Positions 1 through 5,676 of a stretch of DNA of 6,210 nt are shown here, one piece after another. Origin of the DNA: Bacilli bacterium (GTDB lineage Bacteria; Bacillota_I; Bacilli_A; RFN20; CAG-826); NCBI GenBank assembly GCA_017617775.1, contig JAFZVO010000044.1:1-6210 (forward strand), written 5' to 3'. The notes under the pieces are model-generated. The model was not told the origin of the DNA. It did not search any database and saw only the letters and a list, made by a program, of their open reading frames with translations. Numbering within the stretch: the stretch's first letter is position 1; each line of letters opens with the position of its first letter. The translations under genes were made by a program, and so were the position numbers.

Positions 1-2283
1 GCCTAACTGCGTCACTTCTCCATTCTCGAAATAAGTGAGAAGTTTGCTCGCATCAAATGTCTGGGTAGTCGCGAGTTGAGAGATGATGCAGTACACCATG
101 ATGAGGAATACTGGGATGAACATGTAGAATGCGGATAATATCGCCCTCTCCACGACGTTACGATAGAAGTTACCAGTCACCCTTGTTTTATCCGGTTCAA
201 GAGAGATGAATAAAGAGGCGATGCCGGTGATGAAGACATTGACGATCGTCATCACTGTTGGTTGAATCATATGTGGTAAACCAAATAGGATTGGCATCAC
301 TGTAATGAAGAACCATAAGAAATCTTTCATCACAAATAAAGAGGAAGATCTTTGAATATTATTGACGACACGTCTTCCTTGGAAGACCGCTTCTTTCATA
401 TTTGCAAAATTAGAATCTAATAAAATGAGATTAGCGACGTTCTTTGTCGCTGCCGCGCCATTCGCTAATGCGATAGAGCAATCCGCTTGTTTAAAGGCTA
501 ATAAGTCATTAAGACCATCGCCAGTGACACCGGTGATACGGCCATTCTTTTTGAGAACCGCGATGATGTCAGCTTTTTGATCTGGTGAGACACGCGCGAA
601 AATCCAGTGGTTCAAGACGATCTCTTCTAAATCATCTTCAGGGGTGAGTTTTGACATATCAAAACCTTTGTCCCAGTTTTTAATGCCAGATTCTTTGGCG
701 ATATAGGAGACAGTCCCTAAATTATCACCAGAGATGACTTTGATATCGACATCATTCTCTGCAAACCAAAGCAGTGTATCTTTGACTTCTGGACGAATCG
801 TATCTCTAATCACGAACATCGCGACATTATGTTTCTTCTCCGGAATCTTCTCTTTATTAGTGACCAACCCATCAACCTTACAAAGTAAAACGACACGTAA
901 TCCTGATTTTGCATATTCATCCACTTGCGCGAGTATCTCTTTATCCGTAGTCAAATAATCAGGCGCGCCTAAAAGATACCAGCCATCTTTGAAGAATTCG
1001 ACGCCGGAATATTTTCTCGCAGAGGAGAATTGAATGGTATCTGCGACCTTGAGTTCACTCTTCGCATTGAACGCGCCAGTCAAGGCGTTAGAAGTCATGT
1101 TTTGGCCAGGGGCTTCTTTCGCTCTTAAAGTGCCAAATCTATTGATTAAAGCGGTTGATGTTTGGTTCGTGCTCTTGAAGGCGGAGAGATAGCTCGCCAT
1201 CAGAGTCTGTAATTGTTCATCGTTAAATTTCTTATCTAAGATAATATATTTATCTAAAGACATCGTTCCATCAGTTAAAGTACCGGTCTTATCTAAACAC
1301 AAAGTGTTAACTCTAGATAATGATTCAACGGAATATAAGTTCTGGGCTAATGTTTTGGACTGTCCTAATTTGACAACACCCGTGGCCATCGCAATGGAGG
1401 CTAATAAAGCCATACCGCATGGAATCATGTAGGCAATGGTCGTGCCTGAATAGAACACCGCATCAGAGATGACGTTTTCTTCACCCCAATAAGATGGGAA
1501 TAAAGGTAAACCTTTACCGTTATTGATCACCCCGTGGATATATTCGTTGACGAAGACGACAACGGCTAGAGGAATCGCGATGAAGGTCATCACATGAATA
1601 ACTTTATAAATCGCGAGCATTAAATGGGATTTAGGTTGCTTCGCTAATTTGGCTTTATTTTCAATAGATGAAATATAGGTATCATCCGCAATCTTATCCG
1701 CGCGACAAACGGCCACTCCGGAGACGATGAATGAACCCGCGAATAATTGATCGCCTTTATTTTTCTTCACTGGAACAGATTCACCAGTCAATAATGATTC
1801 GTTGACCTCCACGACTCCTTCTTCAAGGATGATACAGTCCGCAGGAATTTGATCACCTGGGGAGAGAATCAAAACATCATCTAAGACGATCTCAGTGGAG
1901 GAGATACCGATATCTTGTCCACCTCTTCTCACCTTGATCTTGTTATCAGATAATAATTTGAGTTTCTCAATCGTATGTTTACTCTTACATTCTTGAATTG
2001 TGCCAATCAAGATGTTGAACAAGATGATGAGAAGGAACATCAAGTTGGTGATGACCTTTGGTCCGACGATTAATACGAGGATAACGGCCACTGCGAACAT
2101 CAAGATGTTAAAGCCAGTAAAGATATTACCTAAAATAATCCTCGTATAGGATTTGTTCGTCGGGTTGCTATTGATATTTAATAATCCTTCCTCAGTACGG
2201 GAAGCGACTTCTTGAATCGATAAACCAGTCTCTGGAGATGGGTCAAATCTTGTGATGTTTTTGTTAATAATTTTCTTTTTCAT
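1..2283 (-). CDS. Cation-translocating P-type ATPase (HAD family), 3' end missing
   Basis: Membrane pump that couples ATP hydrolysis to cation transport through an aspartyl-phosphate intermediate. The frame is open from ATG at 2283 to the window edge: 761 residues, no stop reached. Seen motifs, in order: membrane segments near residues 54-73 and 77-96 followed by an NxxxGxxQExK signature; actuator TGES 166-169; membrane segments near 222-247 and 276-300 with PCGM 288-291; DKTGT with phosphorylated Asp331; DTIRPE 494-499; ISGDN 517-521; TGDGLND 587-593; at least three more membrane segments from about 643. The sequence resembles the CtpE-like group of Gram-positive P-type ATPases, some of which move calcium; the ion here is not determined. 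PCGM replaces the more usual PEGL in segment 4. An upstream in-frame TTG at 2289 is a weaker start, and neither start has a clear Shine-Dalgarno. Only the last part of the C-terminal membrane domain seems to be missing. Confidence 0.95.
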   Translation of the reverse strand, partial: MKKKIINKNITRFDPSPETGLSIQEVASRTEEGLLNINSNPTNKSYTRIILGNIFTGFNILMFAVAVILVLIVGPKVITNLMFLLIILFNILIGTIQECKSKHTIEKLKLLSDNKIKVRRGGQDIGISSTEIVLDDVLILSPGDQIPADCIILEEGVVEVNESLLTGESVPVKKNKGDQLFAGSFIVSGVAVCRADKIADDTYISSIENKAKLAKQPKSHLMLAIYKVIHVMTFIAIPLAVVVFVNEYIHGVINNGKGLPLFPSYWGEENVISDAVFYSGTTIAYMIPCGMALLASIAMATGVVKLGQSKTLAQNLYSVESLSRVNTLCLDKTGTLTDGTMSLDKYIILDKKFNDEQLQTLMASYLSAFKSTNQTSTALINRFGTLRAKEAPGQNMTSNALTGAFNAKSELKVADTIQFSSARKYSGVEFFKDGWYLLGAPDYLTTDKEILAQVDEYAKSGLRVVLLCKVDGLVTNKEKIPEKKHNVAMFVIRDTIRPEVKDTLLWFAENDVDIKVISGDNLGTVSYIAKESGIKNWDKGFDMSKLTPEDDLEEIVLNHWIFARVSPDQKADIIAVLKKNGRITGVTGDGLNDLLAFKQADCSIALANGAAATKNVANLILLDSNFANMKEAVFQGRRVVNNIQRSSSLFVMKDFLWFFITVMPILFGLPHMIQPTVMTIVNVFITGIASLFISLEPDKTRVTGNFYRNVVERAILSAFYMFIPVFLIMVYCIISQLATTQTFDASKLLTYFENGEVTQLG

Positions 2284-2297
2284 ATCCAATTATCAAA

Positions 2298-2306
2298 ATT
2301 ATAGCA
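2298..2306 (-). promoter_or_regulatory. Extended -10 promoter element of the ATPase gene
   Basis: Read on the minus strand this is TGCTATAAT, a perfect TGnTATAAT extended -10. No recognisable -35 hexamer occurs at 16-18 bases, which is acceptable for an extended -10 promoter. Transcription would start near 2291, leaving a leader of only about 8 bases before the ATG at 2283, with no good ribosome binding site in it. This suggests that the ATPase is expressed independently of hipA upstream, or in addition to read-through from it. Confidence 0.5.
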
Positions 2307-2307
2307 C

Positions 2308-2330
2308 AATCAGATTATACATATCTGATT
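2308..2330. repeat. Perfect 8-base inverted repeat between hipA and the ATPase
   Basis: The arms AATCAGAT and ATCTGATT are perfect complements separated by 7 bases. The repeat begins inside the hipA stop codon and ends just upstream of the ATPase extended -10, so it covers the place a -35 would occupy. It could be an operator for the ATPase promoter or a weak hairpin at the end of the hipBA transcript. It has no run of T directly after the stem on either strand, so a classical terminator is less likely. Confidence 0.55.
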
Positions 2331-3417
2331 ATTTAACAATATCTTTGATTTCGTTAATTATTGACTGAGCGATCGTCACATCTATTTTGTTATTAAGAGC
2401 AACTTTGATCATGTCTTCATCGGTAATGTTTTTGCCTTTTCCATTGACTGATGTTGTATGCTCTCCATAATATGTTCTCCCAGGAGTGATATCATATGCT
2501 GGCGAAAGACGATAAGTTCCATTAACATCATCATAGATGAATGAAAAGTTTTTTGTGTGATCGTCTTGATTATCAATTAAGACATTGAAAACCATTCTTC
2601 TATACATCTCGACGACATCATCATCGTTTTTGGTTAACACTCTAGTAAGTTTAATTAATTCATTATAATCAAGAGATGGCGCTCTGAAATCAACTTCTAG
2701 TAGTGCTGCCGCGCTAATCATATGAACCTTCTTATGACCGACTCTATCAAATCTTTTGATGAGGAAATATTTATTGCCTTTTTTTGTTGTAATGAGTTTT
2801 ATTTTTGGAACATTGATCCCTGATTCACGCGCCAGAGACATATATTTGTATTCAAGTTCAGCTATGTTTTTTGGATCGAATCGAGAAGAGAATTTCACAA
2901 TATAATCTTCTCCTTCATATTCGATTAATGATTTAGGTCTAGCGCCACCGCTTGAACCACCTAAAGAATACAATTCATTAATATTATCAACTTCTTTTGA
3001 ATCTAATAAGTCATTGCATTCTTTTTGAATCAAATCGAAATCAATGTTACTTCTATCAGTTTCAACGCTTAAATCTGGAACATATTCCAATAGACCCATT
3101 CCAGATGACCCAACATATGCAAGCCTGTCTAAACAAGTCAGTTCATTCGCATTCATGTTTTTGCTTCTTAAAAATCGGTCTAAAAGTAATTCACCATAAC
3201 TATCTGGAAGTGAATCCGCAAAAACACCAAACAAGCCATTGAAATGAGGTGACGTTGCATAAAACAATTGTTTAGACAAAGGCAATTTAAACGGATTGAT
3301 AGAAAAACCGTTTTCTACCCATTCATCAGTATATTGAAAAGCCACCCTATTGTCATTGGTTAGAGCAAGCGTGCCAACTTTATTACCACTAGCAAAAACA
3401 TCAATCTTTCTGATCAT
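2329..3417 (-). CDS. hipA: HipA-family serine/threonine kinase toxin
   Basis: Toxin of a type II toxin-antitoxin pair; the family phosphorylates proteins such as glutamyl-tRNA synthetase and halts growth, but the target here is unknown. It has 362 residues, shorter than E. coli HipA (about 440). The N-terminal HipA domain spans about 4-113, with GLFGVFADSLPD at 61-72 and an LDRLAYVGSSGMG segment near 96-108. The kinase domain follows: flexible glycine/serine loop GGSSGGARPKS 153-163, ATP-binding Lys175 in IVKF, Glu187, hinge LIKRFDR 219-225, catalytic DDHTKN 285-290 with Asp285 and Asn290, and the metal-binding Asp309 in PAYDI. All key residues are present, so it is predicted active. Ser155 or Ser156 could be an autophosphorylation site by analogy with the family. 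The start at 3417 is preceded by GAGGA and overlaps the antitoxin gene by 17 bases, implying coupled translation. Confidence 0.93.
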   Translation of the reverse strand: MIRKIDVFASGNKVGTLALTNDNRVAFQYTDEWVENGFSINPFKLPLSKQLFYATSPHFNGLFGVFADSLPDSYGELLLDRFLRSKNMNANELTCLDRLAYVGSSGMGLLEYVPDLSVETDRSNIDFDLIQKECNDLLDSKEVDNINELYSLGGSSGGARPKSLIEYEGEDYIVKFSSRFDPKNIAELEYKYMSLARESGINVPKIKLITTKKGNKYFLIKRFDRVGHKKVHMISAAALLEVDFRAPSLDYNELIKLTRVLTKNDDDVVEMYRRMVFNVLIDNQDDHTKNFSFIYDDVNGTYRLSPAYDITPGRTYYGEHTTSVNGKGKNITDEDMIKVALNNKIDVTIAQSIINEIKDIVK

Positions 3418-3691
3418 TGATTATTTCCTCAATTGATTTGTAATCTTGATGGGCTTTAAACAAATTATCCAAATCATCATATAGATTCAGCGCTAATGCA
3501 AGTTTTACTAGAGACGCTAAAGAGATATCGCCCGTTTTCTCAAATCTCCTAATCGATGCATAGGAAACTCCAGAGAGAACTGACAGCCTTTGTTGAGAGA
3601 CTTTTTTGTTCTTTCTAATCACGATAAAACGTTTAGCTATTTCTAGCTGTTTCTCATAATAAGTAACGAATTGTAATGCTTGTTCTTCCAT
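3401..3691 (-). CDS. hipB: HipB-like XRE-family antitoxin and autorepressor
   Basis: DNA-binding antitoxin expected to neutralise the downstream HipA kinase and repress the shared promoter. It has 96 residues. A Cro/C1-type helix-turn-helix covers about residues 17-70, with VSQQRLSVLSGVS at 31-43 as the first helix and turn and YASIRRFEKTG at 44-54 as the recognition helix and following turn. An acidic tail (SIEEIINDQKD) ends the protein. The gene comes first in the operon and its TGA stop lies inside the start of hipA, the usual hipBA order. No Shine-Dalgarno precedes the ATG at 3691; instead the promoter -10 ends 8 bases upstream, so the transcript is probably leaderless. Family identity is clear from the helix-turn-helix and the gene pairing; specific repression of this promoter is inferred. 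Confidence 0.88.
   Translation of the reverse strand: MEEQALQFVTYYEKQLEIAKRFIVIRKNKKVSQQRLSVLSGVSYASIRRFEKTGDISLASLVKLALALNLYDDLDNLFKAHQDYKSIEEIINDQKD
3426..3430 (-). promoter_or_regulatory. Ribosome binding site of hipA inside hipB
   Basis: GAGGA on the minus strand lies about 8-9 bases before the ATG at 3417, within the last codons of the antitoxin gene. It fixes the hipA start and fits translational coupling, with the antitoxin made first. Confidence 0.7.
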
Positions 3692-3693
3692 AC

Positions 3694-3707
3694 GCTAATA
3701 TTTTAGC
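3694..3707. promoter_or_regulatory. Operator-like dyad O1 over the hipBA -10
   Basis: The minus strand reads GCTAAAATATTAGC: arms GCTAA and TTAGC around a 4-base centre. It covers the -10 and the predicted start of transcription, where an autorepressor would be expected to bind. HipB is the natural candidate; that is inference from position. Confidence 0.55.
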
Positions 3708-3727
3708 ATATTTACCTATAAAATCAA
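3700..3727 (-). promoter_or_regulatory. hipBA promoter
   Basis: On the minus strand, -35 TTGATT (3727-3722) and -10 TAAAAT (3705-3700) are 16 bases apart, and TG one base before the -10 makes it an extended -10. Transcription should start near 3693, two bases before the hipB ATG, which predicts a leaderless mRNA. The -10 lies inside the dyad at 3694-3707, so a protein bound there would block RNA polymerase. Confidence 0.62.
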
Positions 3728-3735
3728 CGTTTATT

Positions 3736-3749
3736 GATAATATATTAGC
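3736..3749. promoter_or_regulatory. Second operator-like site O2 upstream of the hipBA -35
   Basis: The minus strand reads GCTAATATATTATC, matching O1 at 12 of 14 positions. Its centre is 42 bases from the centre of O1, close to four turns of B-DNA, so proteins on both would face the same side. The left half-site is intact and the right one has a mismatch, suggesting a weaker site. Confidence 0.42.
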
Positions 3750-3849
3750 AATTATTTAAAAACAATTTCTCACTTAAAGGAGTCATTGATTATTTTACAT
3801 AAAACTTTACTTTGAATATATGAAAGTATAGTTTTGGCTTGTTTTTCTC

Positions 3850-3876
3850 GAATACGTATATATGTGTTGGGTATTC
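3850..3876. repeat. GAATAC...GTATTC inverted repeat upstream of the repeat-protein gene
   Basis: GAATAC (3850-3855) and GTATTC (3871-3876) are perfect complements 15 bases apart. The same GAATA/TATTC core returns as a palindrome at 3912-3921. It may be regulatory, but short A/T-rich matches arise easily by chance. Confidence 0.3.
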
Positions 3877-3911
3877 TATTTTTATTGGACATTGTTATCA
3901 AATAAAATACT

Positions 3912-3921
3912 TATTCGAATA
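3912..3921. repeat. Perfect 10-base palindrome TATTCGAATA
   Basis: TATTCGAATA is self-complementary and ends 10 bases before the AAGGAGG ribosome site, so it lies in or near the leader or core promoter of the repeat-protein gene. It could be an operator. The evidence is position and symmetry alone. Confidence 0.35.
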
Positions 3922-3930
3922 TAAACAATT

Positions 3931-3937
3931 AAGGAGG
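3931..3937 (+). promoter_or_regulatory. Strong Shine-Dalgarno deciding the repeat-protein start
   Basis: AAGGAGG with an 8-base spacer to the ATG at 3946. An in-frame TTG at 3940 lies only two bases after it and is too close, so 3946 is the start. Confidence 0.85.
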
Positions 3938-3945
3938 TTTTGTTT

Positions 3946-5490
3946 ATGAGAAATAATGAAGATACAAAGAAGGAGAGAGCAAAAGTTGGGCTTTTTGACT
4001 ATTTGTTCTTATTAGTCATTTTATTAGCGACAATCTCCATTGGTCTCACAGTCTTCTACACCAGCGGAAACGCTAAACCAGATTCTTCTACAAACACAGA
4101 ATCTTATACTGTCGCGTTCAGCGTGAATATCGAAGGTGAGACAATGGAATCATTATCTATTAAGGACGGCGAACTTATCACTGAGCCAACCGCTCCAACT
4201 AAAGAAGGATATACTTTTGGGGGTTGGTATAGAGATGAAGCTTGCCTATACAGATGGGATTTCGCGCATGATAAAGTGACTGCAAATACTACTTTATATC
4301 CAAAATGGACTCCTATCGCTGTTCCTGCTAACTACACAGTGACATTTAATAAGAATGGTCATGGTGCTGATACGGCTTCTCAAACAATCGTAGATGGTAG
4401 CTTAGTCACTAAACCAACTGACCCAACTGAAACAGGATATACATTTGGGGGTTGGTTCAAAGATAAAGATTGTGAATATAAGTGGGATTTTGCTAAAGAT
4501 AAGGTAACTACAGACACAACCCTTTATGCTAAATGGACTGCTGATGCAGTCGCAGCCAATTATGCTGTTTCATTTGATATGAAAGGGCACGGCGACCAAA
4601 TTGATTCTCGCGTTGTCACAGAGGGAAGTTTACTCACTGCTCCAACTGCACCAACTGAAACAAACTACACATTCGGTGGATGGTACAAGGATAATAGCTG
4701 TGAATATAAGTGGGATTTTGCAGCAGAGAAAGTCACTGCTAATACTACTCTTTATGCTAAATGGACTGCTAACCCTGTTATTACTAATTACACTGTGACT
4801 TTTAATATGAAAGGGCATGGTGATCAAATCGATTCTCAAGTTGTTGCAAAAGGCGACTTAATGGATGAACCAACCGCACCAGTCGTAAATGGTTATTCAT
4901 TTGATGGGTGGTACAAAGATGAAGGATTTGATTATAAATGGGATTTTTCCGTTTATCCTGTTACAAGTAACATGACTTTATACGCAAAATGGAGTTTAAT
5001 TAACTACACCATCACATATGAATCAAGTGATCCTTATTGGGTTAACGATCCAGCCAACCCAACTACTTACAATATTGAATCGCCTACCATTATCTTGGCA
5101 GATCCTTATACAATAGCTTGGCCATTTGATGGATGGACTACTGAAACAGTGACTACTCCTACTAAAGGCTTAGAGATTGCAAGTGGGTCATACGGAAATA
5201 TAACGATCACTGCTAATTGGATTGAAGTCTATACCGTATACACTGTTACATTTAATATGAATGGCCATGACACTGAACACTGCCCAGCACCTATAACTGA
5301 TGCTGTCAACGCTGATACAATTTCCGCTCCTTCTTACACACCACCAGAACCAACTGGTCCTTCAGGTGCGTTCCCATACAGTTTCAGGGGATGGTTTAAA
5401 GATGAGGGATGTACACAAGAGTGGGATTTCGCAAATGATATCGTGCTTGGCAATATCACCTTGTATGCTGGTTGGATAGGAATAAAATAA
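3946..5490 (+). CDS. Membrane-anchored or secreted protein with six InlB-type (Flg_new) repeats
   Basis: Probable surface protein of 514 residues; no specific partner can be named. A basic N-terminus (KKERAK) precedes one hydrophobic segment at about 17-38, which acts as signal anchor or signal peptide; GNA at 41-43 is a possible cleavage site. The rest is extracellular Listeria-Bacteroides repeats (the B-repeat fold of internalin B): R1 54-122, R2 130-198, R3 206-273, R4 282-349, R5 353-425, R6 432-510. R1-R4 share YTVTF, PTAPT, YTFGGWYKD, YKWDF and TTLYAKW blocks at an exact 76-residue period. R5 is divergent and lacks the WYKD...WDF part; R6 has a longer proline-rich insert. Cysteines occur at the same place in R1, R2, R3 and R6 (100, 176, 252, 489). 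There is no LPXTG motif, lipobox or C-terminal membrane segment, so anchoring can only be N-terminal. It is transcribed away from hipBA and followed by a strong terminator, hence monocistronic. Confidence 0.88.
   Translation: MRNNEDTKKERAKVGLFDYLFLLVILLATISIGLTVFYTSGNAKPDSSTNTESYTVAFSVNIEGETMESLSIKDGELITEPTAPTKEGYTFGGWYRDEACLYRWDFAHDKVTANTTLYPKWTPIAVPANYTVTFNKNGHGADTASQTIVDGSLVTKPTDPTETGYTFGGWFKDKDCEYKWDFAKDKVTTDTTLYAKWTADAVAANYAVSFDMKGHGDQIDSRVVTEGSLLTAPTAPTETNYTFGGWYKDNSCEYKWDFAAEKVTANTTLYAKWTANPVITNYTVTFNMKGHGDQIDSQVVAKGDLMDEPTAPVVNGYSFDGWYKDEGFDYKWDFSVYPVTSNMTLYAKWSLINYTITYESSDPYWVNDPANPTTYNIESPTIILADPYTIAWPFDGWTTETVTTPTKGLEIASGSYGNITITANWIEVYTVYTVTFNMNGHDTEHCPAPITDAVNADTISAPSYTPPEPTGPSGAFPYSFRGWFKDEGCTQEWDFANDIVLGNITLYAGWIGIK
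4105..5016 (+). repeat. Four tandem 228-base coding repeats
   Basis: Units start at 4105, 4333, 4561 and 4789, each 228 bases (76 codons), and the spacing stays exact through all four. Units 2 and 3 share an identical 23-base stretch at 4471-4493 and 4699-4721. Units 3 and 4 share the KGHGDQIDS block, with mostly silent differences. This fits internal duplication followed by drift, and gives a substrate for repeat gain or loss by recombination. Confidence 0.85.
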
Positions 5491-5515
5491 CACGCCTCAT
5501 AGAGACGCAGTAATT

Positions 5516-5541
5516 AAGGAGTGGCACCCCACTCCTTTTTT
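5516..5541 (+). terminator. Rho-independent terminator of the repeat-protein gene
   Basis: AAGGAGTGG and CCACTCCTT form a perfect 9-base stem with a CACC loop, and the T run continues to 5541. It begins 26 bases after the stop codon, so the gene ends its own transcript here. Confidence 0.9.
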
Positions 5542-5563
5542 GGTAAAAAGTATTGCTGATTTT

Positions 5564-5607
5564 TTACTGACATTTTTGTCACTGACATTTTTGTCAGTAA
5601 GCTTTTT
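5564..5607 (+). repeat. Nested inverted repeat with trailing T run
   Basis: TTACTGAC (5564-5571) pairs with GTCAGTAA (5593-5600). Inside it the second copy of a tandem repeat makes its own 6-base stem, ACTGAC/GTCAGT at 5581-5598 with an ATTTTT loop. Five T follow at 5603-5607, so it could serve as a back-up terminator on the plus strand. Confidence 0.45.
5566..5595. repeat. Perfect tandem 15-base duplication
   Basis: ACTGACATTTTTGTC occurs twice head to tail (5566-5580 and 5581-5595) without mismatch. It lies between the two convergent terminators and outside any gene. Confidence 0.9.
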
Positions 5608-5626
5608 CTATGATTTTTTATTTGTA

Positions 5627-5657
5627 ATAAAAACTCCAGCTCGTGAGAACTGGAGTT
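5627..5657 (-). terminator. Rho-independent terminator of the oxidoreductase gene
   Basis: On the minus strand AACTCCAG and CTGGAGTT form a perfect 8-base stem with a 10-base loop, followed by a T-rich tail (TTTTTAT). It lies about 20 bases after the stop codon at 5677, the position expected for the end of that transcript. Confidence 0.85.
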
Positions 5658-5676
5658 AATCGTTTTGATATTGATA

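Larger units (their letters stand above)
3692..3945. other. Divergent intergenic regulatory region, no gene seen
   Basis: These AT-rich 254 bases separate hipB (minus) from the repeat-protein gene (plus). The hipB-proximal part holds the hipBA promoter and the O1/O2 dyads. The distal part holds palindromes built on GAATA/TATTC and the ribosome binding site at 3931. I could not pick a convincing sigma-A promoter for the plus gene: an A/T-rich TAAAAT near 3904-3909 is a possible -10 but lacks a good -35. No credible reading frame is present. Confidence 0.7.

Noticed and set aside
362..958. Short plus-strand frames at 362-580 and 734-958
   Set aside because: They lie antisense to conserved ATPase domains, lack ribosome sites and resemble no known protein.
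2997..3242. Plus-strand frame of 81 codons
   Set aside because: It is fully antisense to the HipA N-terminal domain, whose frame is clearly the coding one.
3940..3945. TTG at 3940 as start of the repeat protein
   Set aside because: It is two bases from the AAGGAGG site, too close for initiation; the ATG at 3946 has ideal spacing.
3692..3945. A riboswitch or small RNA in the divergent region
   Set aside because: No recognisable aptamer core, GC-rich stem or terminator hairpin is present; only short A/T-rich dyads are visible.
4601..4839. Overlapping short frames on both strands inside the repeat array
   Set aside because: They are by-products of the 228-base coding repeats, with low-complexity translations.
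4105..5016. Regular repeats as a CRISPR array
   Set aside because: The 228-base period is in frame, protein-coding and without unique spacers.
5516..5541. The plus-strand terminator as a bidirectional terminator
   Set aside because: On the minus strand the stem is followed by TTAATTA rather than a T run, and the minus gene already has its own terminator at 5627-5657.
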